Part shown: one piece after another, positions 22,584 through 34,200 of the stretch
How positions within the stretch are numbered: the stretch's first letter is position 1
Layout: the number at the start of each line of letters is the position of its first letter
Source of the DNA: Armigeres subalbatus
Taxonomy: Eukaryota > Arthropoda > Insecta > Diptera > Culicidae
NCBI RefSeq assembly: GCF_024139115.2
Contig: NC_085140.1
Span: 159,862,452 to 159,926,451 of the forward strand
Direction: 5' to 3'
Length of the DNA: 64,000 bases
Position numbers and translations under genes: made by a program
The notes under the pieces: model-generated
Told to the model about the DNA's origin: nothing
The model's database searches: none
What the model saw: the letters and a program-made list of their open reading frames with translations, nothing else

Positions 22584-24109
22584 CTTTAGTACTCTTTCAA
22601 TCGGTGGGATTATCTTTCGGCGATCAGCCCGACGTACAATTAATTTGTATGAGGCAAAGAAAGATGTGCTCCGATTGAGTAGTGAGCTAATACTAATTGG
22701 TCTGCTTTATTATAAAATTCAATTCGGGTACAATTGTTCGTGTGTAGAGTGTTGGAAAGGGGCAGCAGGGACAGCAGGGACAGCATGGACCATGTCCAAG
22801 GGCTTGACGACCCTCCCCAGCTGTCTGCGAGTCAGGGAGAACTGCCTAGGGCGTGGTGGGATTTAGCAGTGGGCTCTGCTAAAATCCCTCCCAAAAACCA
22901 CAAGTGCCCGTAATCAGACTCTATCAAAGCGACTGTGTGCCGCTTCAAAAGCACAAGCCCAAGGAGTGCCAATTGGCATGGGGAGTGTCCCTACTTCGGT
23001 AGGGTAGCGCGTGAGCTGCTTCGGCAGGGAGTGAGTGATCTGTTTGTGCTGAGGCAGGAGTGTCATAGCGCGTCACCGCTATTGTCACCTCGAAGCGCAG
23101 CAGAAGTCTGAGTATGGACTGCACATGCTAAGGTAGGAGTGTCGTAGCGTAGTATGGTTGATTTGTCCCTACATACCGCTATCGACACCTCGAGGCATGG
23201 CAGTGGAGTGTTAGAGTGAGTTGGGGAGTGTCCCTACTTTGGTAGGGTAGCGCGCGAGCTGCTTCGGCAGGGAGTGAGTGATCTGGTTGTGCTGAGGCAG
23301 GAGTGTCATAGCGTGTCACCGCTATTGTCACCTCGAAGCGCAGCAGAAGTCTGAGTATGGACTGCACATGCTGAGGTAGGAGTCGAGGTACCCATCGACA
23401 CCTCGAGGCATTGCAGTGGAGTGTTAGAGTGAGCACCCGAAAAAGGGTCACGTGGAGCGAATGGTCTTTGGAGAAGCTGCTTCGGCGGCAGGGTAGCAGT
23501 GGGTTGTACCCACACACCTACAGTTGTGCACATGTGGTGCATGGGGAGTGTCCCTGCTTCGGCAGGGTAGCGTGTGGTCTGCTTCGGCAGTGGTGTGATT
23601 GATCTGCTCGTGCTGAGGCAGGAGTGTCGCAGCGTAATATCTGTAGGCCCAGGCAGTTACCGCTATTGACACCTCGAGGCATGGCAGCGGAGCGCCCGGG
23701 AGAGCATCCAAGTAAGACTCAAATGGAGTGAATGGTGTGCGAGCACCCAAGTCAGTCTCGCGTGGGACGAGTGCCTGTGTGAGCGATAATGAGCGAGTAC
23801 GCTTAGTACTGCCATCCCCCCAGAAGTAGTACTGCGAGGTAGTTCCGGGGGGAAACGATGGTGGAGCCCAAGGGAGTTTAGTCGGTATTACCGGTATGTA
23901 AATGCATTCTCCCTTGTAAAAAAAAAAAAGAGTGTTGGAAAAGAATAGGTATCGATTCAATAGTTTAATGTGTGAGATTCTAAGAGAGAATAATTTATTG
24001 GAGTAGAGTATCATTCCTCGGTGGATGTTGCATCCTCTCAGGTAGGATGCTGTGATTGCCACACCGACCTACAGTGCATGACAGTGGTAATGATGACGAT
24101 GATGCTACA
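22584..24109 (-). repeat. 5' LTR of the CsRn1-type element, split by an insertion
   Basis: Same 343-bp LTR as 18136-18478, interrupted by 1170 bases (22759-23928) plus a 13-bp target duplication. Removing these restores the 343-bp length exactly. Two small substitution clusters distinguish it from the 3' LTR. Confidence 0.85.
22759..23928 (+). mobile_element. 1.17-kb non-autonomous poly(A) retroelement inside the gypsy LTR
   Basis: Inserted in the 5' LTR between perfect 13-bp duplicates AGAGTGTTGGAAA (22746-22758 and 23929-23941), with a terminal A-run at about 23918-23928. It is GC-richer than its surroundings. It contains about three imperfect tandem units built around GTCCCTACTTCGGTAGGGTA, TGCTTCGGCAGGGAGTGAGT and GACACCTCGAGGCATGGCAG. 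There is no EN or RT. Duplication plus poly(A) means it was mobilised by a LINE. It could be an internally deleted LINE or an unusual long SINE; clade unknown. Confidence 0.8.
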
Positions 24110-24203
24110 TATCGATTTGAAATGTGTAAACTTTTTTTGGCAATCCTAAATTAAAAATACACACGTGAAATTGAGAATGATTATGACTTGTTGTTTTGAA
24201 AGT

Positions 24204-24492
24204 CTTCTTCTTCTTCTTCTTATTGGCATTACATCCCCACCCTGGGACAGAGCCGCCTCGCAGCTTAGTGTTCATTAAGCACTTCCACAGTTATTAACTG
24301 CGAGGTTTCTAAGCCAAGTTACCATTTTTGCATTTGTATATCATGAGGCTAACACGATGATACTTTTATGCCCAGGGAAGTCGAGACAATTTCCAATCCG
24401 AAAATTGCCTAGACTGGCACCGGGAATCGAACCCAGCCACCCACAGCATGGTCTTGCTTTGTAGCCGCGCGTCTTACCGTACGGCTAAGGAG
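24204..24492 (-). mobile_element. tRNA-derived SINE (Feilai-like)
   Basis: Full-length minus-strand copy: a TTC-rich (AAG) tail first, then the body and the tRNA-like head with the inverted B box (CCGGGAATCGAACCC). GTTTTGAAAGT is duplicated at 24193-24203 and 24493-24503. Confidence 0.85.
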
Positions 24493-25935
24493 GTTTTGAA
24501 AGTATACTAGTCAATTCTAATGTCGAATGCGAGGTCGAATGCTCATTTTGTTTTGGAAGAAAAATGTTATTTTGAAAGGTTGGCTCTTGTTAAGTTCTTG
24601 CCGAGGTGACATTTTTGACATTGGTAGATTTAACAATCCTAAACTTTCTACTGAAAATCACTAACTAATTTTCTTAACTTTACCAACGTTTCTTTTAATT
24701 TTACCAACGATTTTTTGTGTGTGTAGGAATTCCACGGTGCAATTTTTCAGATTTTTTTTATGAGAAACAGCACGAAAGAATTATCTAATGAACTTATGAA
24801 GGACCCAAGCAACCAGAAGTTCGGATAAGAAGGGCTATTTTGGCTTAATCAGCTCTCATTTTAAGTAATTTTTAGTATGGTGGGAGCGTAAAAGTGAACT
24901 TTAAAGTTCCGTTAAGGATGCTTGGAACTTGATGTGAACCATAGTGAATCATTTAGTTCGGTTAAGAGTAGGGTGACCATATGGTATCCTAAAGGAGGAC
25001 AGCTAAAGATTGGATGTCCTCCTTTACCCTGAAATGTCCTCCTTTTTGTATGTTTTGAGGAAACAATTAACAATGCTAGACATTAATTTCCGAAGAGTTT
25101 TTTCTTGATATTGCTTTGCGTTTAATTGCTTTCCACCTTGGAACATTTCCATCTAGTTTTCAATTAAATCAATGAAAATATCAAACATTAGATGAATGAA
25201 TTAGAATATGTCAAAATAATGTTAACACTTGAAGGATATTTTCCCAAAATTGTGAGTAATGTGCCTGGAATAAATATGACAATGTAATTTAAAAGTGAAT
25301 CAAAGTTAAATGCCCATTCTCCTTTCAAGGTGAAATGTATTCGGAAGCTCATTGTGTAAGTAAAACACCCACCAAGCTTAAAAGTCGCCATGAAAGTCTC
25401 CGTAGTTGTAACCACTCTGAAAACATTGTTGAATTTCTACAAACAACTATTGAAAGCCTTGTGGACATACAGTTAACTTTGTAAGCCGTGTCTAAATCCA
25501 TTCGTATACCATGAACTTATTGGAATTCAAGAAATATTCTCCGCAGGTCTACAAGGTGTCTTAAATAATATTCCATCATTTGTCTATTGCTTATCGTTTC
25601 GGCTAAGTCATACAAAATTAATCACGTGTCAGTTTTTCTTGCTAAAAATCTGTGAAATGCTGCCTTAAATGTCAGTTTATTGATATATCAAACCACCATT
25701 ATTAAAATAGGTTGAAGCTTGTTAAATTGAAATTCACTATAAAGATGGTGAGTTCGTTCTCTCATTTTTTTTCGTTTTAATAAGTTCGAGAACAAGCTTT
25801 GACTCGACATATTTCTTTCGTATTTTCTTTCTCATGTCCTCCTTTTCCAACCAAATGTCCTCCTTTTCAACAACCGTAGAAGTAAACACCGTAGTAAATG
25901 TACCTAGATAAGTACCTAGATAAATTATTATACCT

Positions 25936-26224
25936 CCTTCTTCTTCTTCGTTGGCATTACATCCCCCACTGGGACATTGCCGCCTCGCAGCTTAGTGTTC
26001 ATTAAGCACTTCCACAGTTATTAACTGCGAGGTTTCTAAGCCAAGTTACCATTTCTGCATTCGTATATCATGAGGCTAACACGATGATACTTTTATGCCC
26101 AGGGAAGTCGAGACAATTTCCAATCCGAAAATTGCCTAGACCGGCACCGGGAATCGAACCCAGCCACCCTCAGCATGGTCTTGCTTTGTAGCCGCGCGTC
26201 TTACCGCACGGCTAAGGAGGGCCC
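25936..26224 (-). mobile_element. tRNA-derived SINE (Feilai-like)
   Basis: Minus-strand copy with a perfect 15-bp target duplication TAAATTATTATACCT at 25921-25935 and 26225-26239. It lies within the TIR element 24804-26557, so it inserted after that element. Confidence 0.88.
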
Positions 26225-26278
26225 TAAATTATTATACCTACGCCTCGTATAAATAGTGTAAGCTGCGATCATTTTCTT

Positions 26279-26402
26279 CAAGTCGAGTCAAGTACGAGAC
26301 ACTGAAGACGGCCTTACTGTTGAGGTTGAAATACGTATCTGTCAAGATACAATTAAGTGGTGGAATTCAATGGGATTGTATTAACTCGTCTTATGACAAG
26401 CG
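26279..26402 (+). repeat. Palindromic repeat family, single arm
   Basis: Matches loop plus right arm of the family at 1242-1438 (GTCGAGTCAAGTACGAGACA to CTCGTCTTATGAC). The other arm is missing. Confidence 0.7.
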
Positions 26403-26557
26403 ATCCAATTAGTTCACTCTTGGTTCACATTGAGTTCCAAGCCCCTTAACGGAACTTTAAAGTTCACTTCTGCGCTCCCACCACACAAAAAGTTACTTAA
26501 AATGCGAGCTAATTAAGCCAAATCATCCCATATTATCCGTAATTCTGGTTGCTTGGG

Positions 26558-27521
26558 ATATCTGTTCAATAAATCGTGCATTTTTAAATCCATTATTGTT
26601 TTAATAGGTTTTAATCATTATTGTTGTTAAATGAACGCACAACGCGAACGCTACATTGTAGGCGTGAATGCGTCACGTTCATTGGCGTTGCATTTTAGTA
26701 TTAACCTGAGATGTATTAACGCATTTGCCCAAAAGAACACGCGGCGCTCCCCACAGGAAACGACGCGCCGCGCTTTTTGCTGTCTGTATACTCGATTCTT
26801 ATGGGGAGATAACATTGCGGTGTTTCCTAAGGTGCGGTTGTTTCTTTCGGATGTGAAACGCCGCGTGGAATCTTGTGAAAATGCGCTTTTGGAAACATTG
26901 CAACAGTTGCACAGTGTATCGTATTGACAGCACCCTACAATACAAAATGCTGACTTCAACGCCCAGCGGTTGTGGATTTGGTCGAGGATTTGGTTTCAAA
27001 GTTTTTAAAACTTAGGAGGAAATAGTGCCGAGCGCTTATATTCATGTGTTTTTATAAAACTAATGAAAAAAACAACAATTAATAACAAGACCTAAAAATG
27101 TTGCCCCTCCCCCGCTCTACTCGAGAATCGAGATCCTGACTACGCCACGATAATAATAACCTCATTTTTCTCGGTTCAGCATTGTTGGCCTTTCGGCCTT
27201 AATCATATGTTGCTCGAGAATTTTACTCATTCACTGAGTAGAATACCACGGGCGTACATAACATTTATCGACATCCGACATGAATATTTTTACCGTGTTG
27301 ACTGCACCGCAAGTTGCCTGCTTCACGGCGTTTTTACTATCACGTCACCCCTTGCAGGGGTGGTTTTCGATATCGAATGTCAAAAAGATAAATATAAACA
27401 AAGAACACAAAAAAACCAAATCAAAACAAAGTGTAATTTTTATCTTCAGAGTTTCCGCCGTTTTAGTTTCGGGTTTGCAGTTTTTTTTATTGGTGCCTTT
27501 TTGTGCGTCATTTAATTTATT
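26558..27521. other. Upstream region of BRCA2
   Basis: No TATA box or initiator that I would defend. Overlapping ORFs at 26631-26959 lie on both strands and carry no recognisable domain. The last ~280 bases before the BRCA2 start probably contain the 5' UTR. An in-frame TAA at 27513-27515 closes the BRCA2 frame upstream of its ATG. Confidence 0.4.
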
Positions 27522-28254
27522 ATGGAAGAAGTACCGGCAAGTCCGGAGTTGGTGAAAAAACGGAAATCACGTCGAAAAGGATTACTTTTCAAACAACGAA
27601 CGTCTTTGTCTCTGAACCGCGGCCGACCATCCGAAGTGCAGCATCAAGATTCGCTTATTGACGATGCACCCGATGTGACCGAAAAAGAAGAACGTTTCAA
27701 GGAGACGGTGGTAGAACCAGAACCTCCACCAGAAAATAATATGTTGTACTTCGATGTTGATACGGAGAACATTATGCTGGCCTTTGAGGATCCGTTGGTC
27801 TCGGCTGTTCTCCTGGAGAAGGGAAATCAAGTTGAGCACGAGAGTACACAGCCTTCAAATGATTTTCTGGCCAATGTTAAGAATCGATTCGTTAAAGTAG
27901 ACGAAGTAATCGAATTGAAAGTGGAGCCTACGGAAACCGTTTCGGCTCCAAGCAAATTACCCATTGCGTCGACTAGTAAAAAGGCAAATTATAGCTACAC
28001 TCAGTTTGATCTAGACACTCAGATGTTGGGAATCTGCGAAGCAGCTGATATAATCGCCGGTTTGAACACCAATCCGGAACATGAACTGAATGACTGGAGT
28101 AGCCCTTTGAAGCAGCAAGAGATTGAAGAAGTGGCAGGACGCATTAAAAATGAACCAAAGTCCCAAGTTCTACTGGAAATTCCGCTCCGAGAAGCACGAC
28201 GAAAAGATCGATGGAGTAATGTCAGGCAGTCATCATTCTCAAGGTGTTCGATAG
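27522..28254 (+). CDS. BRCA2: BRCA2 exon 1 (residues 1-244)
   Basis: Starts at the first ATG after an in-frame TAA only six bases upstream. Encodes a basic N terminus (KKRKSRRKG, possibly a nuclear localisation signal) then an acidic, low-complexity stretch. The donor ATAG|GTATCT leaves phase 1. I see no clear PALB2-binding motif. Confidence 0.85.
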
Positions 28255-31200
28255 GTATCTGACTTTTATTCCTTATATATAATTCTTTTGACACTATTTT
28301 CCAGAACTCCATTTTTATTTTTTTTCCTAATACTATGTTCGCACTAGGGCCTTGTAACATGTTATTCGGCTATCTTGATGAGCTTTCTTTTGTCGATAAT
28401 TTGTATAACATGTTAATCAGGTTGTAGTGCGAACATAGTATTAGTTTACTAACAGCTTGTGATTGGTTGTACTTGTAGTCAAATAACACAGCTCTTTTTT
28501 TAATACAATAATTTATTCCATTAGGTGTACTGGTTTTATTATTTATTTATTTATTTATTCATTTATTTATTTATTATTTATTATTTATTGAAAAAGCATA
28601 AATATCCCATATTGATTTGAAATCCCTATCAATAAGGGACAGTTATGATTGTAGCGGCAGCAACGTATTAGAGATGTTTTTAATAGTTAATATTCTTTCT
28701 TCATCTAAAAATTTAGCAAAATTTAAATAATTTCATGAAATTCCAATAATATTGATGATTCTATCCATATTTTCAGCAGTTCAACGGTGTCAAACTCCTC
28801 CTTCGACTAGTATGGATATGAAAAGTTTTATAACAGTGGATTTCAGCGACGAGTCGGATAACGAATTGACTGTGGATTTTTCCAAAATTAAATCGTCTCA
28901 ACTTAGGAAACGTTTGGAAAAAATTCAAAACTATATTGATAGTCCGCCCCAGGTCGTTCGTAGGACATCCCTACGAAAAACGTTTTCCAAGAAAAGGCCT
29001 GAAAGCAGCCCTCGCACGCCGGTCGTGGTTCGAAGGCTAAGTTATGAAAGTACAAATTCTGAGCAAATTGACGATATCGAATTGCAACCGATTCATGTAT
29101 CGTCGGAAGGGGAAGAGGAAATGGATTGCTTCGATGGAACCCAAAAAAATTATGCACCTCAAGAACCAGCTGCAGTCAGTTCTAGTCCTGGAGGGGACAA
29201 CTTCGACTCTAGTCTTCTCATCAAAGCAAATATCGATCAGCTTTCTCAGTTTTTCTTGCAATCCGATAATAAGCCTAAATCTGATTCTGAATCTCTAAAC
29301 AAAGAACCGCCGTTTTTCGGGTTTCCATCGCACCCAACAAGTCCGATTTCATTGCCTTCGGATCCGGGTGGCTCACCGAAAATCCTTAACATAGCTTGGC
29401 TCTTTCGAAATGATTCCGAAACCGAGAGCGAGGAAGGCCTGGAAGTAGATAGCCGACCCGAGGAGAATATAAACTGCCTGCTGGACGACGATGACGATTT
29501 ATGGGAGCAGATACATCCGTTGCAGAAAAGCGACAAACAGATAGAAGCACCTAGTCCGGAATCAGAACAAAAAATCGAAACTTTATTGACTGACGTGGAG
29601 TTCGTAAAACCCTTACCAAAGGACAGTAAAGCTTACCACAGGTATGCTCTGAATTTGAAAAACATAATTAGGGGTGATCGGGGCAATATGGGCCACCTAA
29701 GGAAATCGTTCCGAAAAGCGCTGAAAAGCTCAAAAAAGCATCGTTCAAATGTAGTTGACTTATACTAGAGAATGTTACCTTTCATATTTCGTCGATGAAT
29801 GACGAAAAATGCGTTTGGAAATTGTTGGAATGCACTTTTGAAAATGTATTGATTTCAATGTGTGTTCCCGACTATACGGGGCAATATGAGCCACCATTTG
29901 GGGCAGTATGGGCCACCCTTCCAAAACCTTTATTTAGGCGAAAAAAGTATCGTAATATTGAAGAATATGATATTCCTACAACAGTTGTGAGTATTCCATA
30001 CCAAATAAAATGAAAAAATTGCACAACAGCGGACTGAACTGATTTGCCACTCTTCACCGTTTAAACAGCCACATTTCAATTGGTCAATGGTCATTTTTTC
30101 TGTTTCTATCGCAGTAATGCGCTGTTGTAATTTTTTCGTAATGAATCTTACATATTTGATAATATTCTTGTATTTGAATACTGAAATTTGAACTTATTCG
30201 CATTTTAAGGCCATATATCTTGTTCTATGCAGGTATGCCCATATTGCCCCATAGAGGCTGGTTTTGGGAAAAAAAAGTTTGATGATAAATTCAGATTTGT
30301 ATCAATATAAACATGTGTGCACAATATTCAATTTTAATATATCTTTTGATTGTGGTGTATTTTTGACCTGTATTTTAATCAGTTTTGTGTCAAAACCTTA
30401 TTTATAAACTTGAAATCTTATAATAATTTTGCCTATGCAGTGCAAATTTACATTTTCAAGTATATTTTCATGTTTGAATTGAATTTTAATGCGGTTTTCA
30501 CGTTGATGCATATGTGGAGCATCCTCTTAAAGATCATTTAACTTTTACATGATAAAACTTGTCAATAGACTCAAAATGAGGGTGGCTCATATTGCCCCGT
30601 ATGTTCATATTGCCCCTACTGCCCCTAGGTGTTTCTCACCGCCCACTGCCTTTCTCGTAAATAGCCTTTTACGGTTTTATACACTATTTTTAATAACTTG
30701 AACGCCTTAAATCAAATTCAATGGCAAGAAGTTATGCTTTGTTATGTTTTGTTTGTTAGTCTATCTATCAGATAAACAGAAATAAAATAACTTTTTCCAA
30801 TTTAATTTTCCAGGGAACCTACCGAAGCAGTTGCTGGCTGCAACCCTGCGTTGTCATCTTTTGAAGGATTTCAATCGGCTAGTGGTTTCAGAGTGCAGAT
30901 ATCTGAAAAAGCTCTTGCAAAAGCTCGTGATATGTGGGATGATGAAGATAGAAAAATCGATGGAGATAAAGTTTCGTCAAACACTGCAAACTACAGGGCA
31001 TGCGCAGGATCAATTCTTCCTTTGAAGGAACCATCCTTCGGTGGATTCTGTACTGCGGGTGGAAGTAAGGTGCGTATTTCTGAAGAAGCTTTAGCTAAAG
31101 CCGAAAATATGTGGAAAGAGGATGAAAAGGATTATGGATTCGAAGTACCGCACAAAACCAATACAAGAAATTCAGATTGGTCGAACCCGAAGACCAAAGC

Positions 31201-34200
31201 CGATGAACAGGAAACAGCGGGGCAATCATTCGGCGGTTTTCAAACTGCTGGAGGAAGTCGCGTTCAAATTTCCGAGAAAGCTTTAGCAAAAGCACAATTA
31301 ATTGTCCACCAAATCGAAGACGAAATGAAAACCGAAAATGCGCTTTTGGATAATAGGCAAGATGAATTTTCTGGATTCCAAACAGCTCGTGGCAGCACTG
31401 TGACGGTATCAGACAAAGCGTTATTCAAAGCGGAATCTATTCTACGACAGGTGGAGTTTGAAGTTGATCATGAATTTGGGGCTGAAGCAGCACGTGGTGT
31501 TAATGGCCTACGTACAACATGTGGGGAATCGAAGAAACTTGAAACTACAAAGGAAAAAAGTAATGCAATGACTCTGGAAGTTGAAACTGAATTGAATAAT
31601 ATTCCAGAATGCCAATCTGCTAAAAGACTTCGTAATGAGGATGGTGGTGAGACAGAAACGCCTTTAAAAAAATTCAAACTAGCGTCTAGCGACGAAAAAT
31701 TTGCTAAATTTTCAACGAGCACACCAAACATTCACTGTAAAGCAGTTCCAAAACAAAATCAAGACGGCAAACATGATCTCGACCATTTCTTCGGAGATTT
31801 AGATGATCATGATTTTCAGCGCTTGTTCTGCGGAGCAGAAGCAATCGCTGCAAGTAACCGTAGGATACGTCCTGTGAAGCAAGTACGGCTAGCGAGCCGT
31901 TTCGAACAATGTAATGAAGTGAGTGCAGAGGAGCATCAGATATCTGGTGGAGCACTTTGGGACGATAGCTTCGGGGATATCGTTGCCAAATTAAACTCCG
32001 ACGAAGGATTGAAGGCAAGTGAACAGATAGTGGAAGCCAGAAAGCTAGCCAGGCATCGCCAGCAATGTTATATAGAAAGTAAACCTGAAGCCGATCGGAA
32101 ACCGAGGCTGAACGAGTTTATTAGGAAGAAACAAATGAGCAGGAGGAAAACGCTTCGTCAGTTTATGGACAACATCCAGATTTTGCCAAATTCTGGTGAC
32201 ATTCAGAAGGATTTACCAGACGTGAACGCCGATAATGCGATGGACTTCAAGTTTGACATGGTGCAATTGTACGGGTAAGTAGACTTAGATGAAATTCTTC
32301 TTTTGAAGCCGTATACATTAATGCGTAAAGGTTTGGGTGGAAGGGATCTGATATTTTCGTACGCACCAAACGAAAAACAAAGTTGAACGGAATCTTAGGG
32401 AGATAGTCCTTTCGCTAATAGTGCATCACAACTAATTCGCTCGCATCAAGACGGGGAATTGCTTTCTATTGAGGATGGGATAGATCGGCCTATGAAATAA
32501 AGTTTTAAAAAATCGGTCTATGAGATCAAAGGTTCGTTCCTTCCCAGTCAAAATGCATCCAAATAACATTTATTTATTGAAATCTAACCGATCAGACCTT
32601 GCCTTACCCGGGTTGGGCAGTTGTTTTTTCGTGGGTTAACCTTCCTAGTGCATTGGGGTCCATTTCGTCCAAAGCACCCCCAAAACACCACTGTAACTTT
32701 GTAACGCAACGAGATAAAAATCTGAAAAATTCCTAACTTTCGGAAACTAAGATAGGTACACTGAGAAAATCAACTTCCAGCTACATCTAGGAGAGGTGCC
32801 ACAAAAAAGATTTCATCACGATCACATAAACACAAATTTAAACCGATTTTCTATCTATAAACACCAAACGAAAGCTGTAGGTTCCAATAACAAGCCCATG
32901 GGGTGATTTATCCAAATTGACTACTCTAGTCCCCGGGGAACCTGTACTAAAGAAGTACTGTTTGAGCTTCTCAATTTAGCACCAAATTTTCTAGTTTCGT
33001 GTTATGAAACATAAAATTGCTTGCAAATATGTGCTCTGATGATCCCATCTGTGTTTGATATATTGCATATGCCATTTCTGGCCAAATTTATTCCTCGAGC
33101 GGTCATCGGAAAACCCTCTGGAAGATCTGGAACATCCGTCAAGGCACAAGAAGGCGAGGTGCGGGCAAGGTGGATCGATCAGGTGGAAGATGACTTGCGG
33201 ACCCTCCGTAGACTGCGTGGTTGGCGACGTGTAGCCATGCACCGAGCCGAATGGAGAAGACTCTTATATACCGCACAGGCCACTTCGGCCTTAGTCTGAA
33301 TAAATAAATAAATAATACAAGTTTGATAAATTTGTTATCATGGCTCGAAACAGTTTTTGCCTTTCCTTTATCGTTATTCGTTATCTGTTGAGAGCGATTT
33401 CTACAAACTCTGGCTAGTGACCATCAGGAAATACGTTTTATAGTCAGCTATACCCCCAACAGAACCACAGGAATCACTACGGTGGGAAACTCGGACTCTA
33501 GGCCTTAGTGGTGATGAGTTATCCGATGTCCTAACACGAGCATGTGACGTAACAATGTCCAGTAGGACTATGCCAATCGGCAACCGCAAACCGGTACACT
33601 GGTGGACGAGCACAATTGCTGATCTTCGCAGAACCTGTCTTAGAGCTAAAAGAAGGTTGCAACGAGGTCGAGATGAGTCGATTGGTATACACCCAGTTCT
33701 TTTTAGTTGGTGGTTTTTAGCTTGAGCTTGAGCTTGATTGACAGCCCGTAGTTTTTTTTAAACTTTATTAATGTGTTTTTTTTTTAATTCTAGGATTAGG
33801 TTCAACACAGAACAGCCCGTAGTTGCTACTCCATTATGACCTTTCAGCTGTTCTTGCACAGAGAACCAACAGATGTTTGCTTGGGACTAGCACTCATCTT
33901 CAATGTACAAGTACTAGTGATCTCATTTGTTTGGTCACACTGGTGCCTGCCACGTCAGAATGCAAGTCAATGTAGGGAAGGGGGAGGAAATGATGATGCA
34001 AGCGTACTGCATGCCAAATATACCTCTGCACTTCACGAGTTCATGCGGAGTTTGTTGCAATTTTTTGGTTAGATAGGATTGAATGGTTAAAGGTTAGATT
34101 AGGTAGGATACTTCTTCTGCTCTTCTTCTTATTGACATTACATCCCCACTTTGGGACAGAGCCGCCTCACAGCTTAGTGTTCATTAAGCACTTCCACAGT

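Larger units (their letters stand above)
18136..24109 (-). mobile_element. CsRn1-clade Ty3/gypsy LTR retrotransposon
   Basis: Complete element on the minus strand: 5' LTR (22584-24109, split by another insertion), primer site, gag, protease, reverse transcriptase, RNase H, integrase, purine tract, 3' LTR (18136-18478). The primer site matches the 3' end of tRNA-Trp, and Gag has a C-x2-H zinc finger with CWYHRTFG rather than CCHC; both are known hallmarks of the CsRn1 clade. I see four differences between the two LTRs over 343 bp, suggesting a fairly young insertion. Several frameshifts and a changed RT motif indicate a dead copy. I found no clear target duplication. Confidence 0.88.
24804..26557. 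mobile_element. TIR element with ~155-bp inverted ends (CCCAAGCAACCAGAA)
   Basis: The left end CCCAAGCAACCAGAAGTTCG and following ~155 bases return inverted at about 26405-26557. Shared blocks include TTTAAGTAA, GGTGGGAGCG, GTGAACTTTAAAGTTCCGTT and GCTTGGAACT. The interior has repeated ATGTCCTCCTTT motifs near 25013-25050 and 25835-25865, a SINE and one arm of the palindromic repeat family. No transposase frame and no clear target duplication are visible. Confidence 0.75.

Noticed and set aside
18131..24114. Target-site duplication for the gypsy element
   Set aside because: ATAAT on one side and TATCG on the other do not match; post-insertion change or an imprecise LTR edge is possible.
26631..26959. 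Opposed ORFs of 98 and 102 codons upstream of BRCA2
   Set aside because: No recognisable domain, and both strands are open over the same bases, so neither is supported.
29642..29768. BRCA2 exon 2 extended to the stop at 29768
   Set aside because: The extension enters a TA-flanked transposon and would end the protein before the BRC repeats; donor CAG|GTATGC joins exon 3 in phase.
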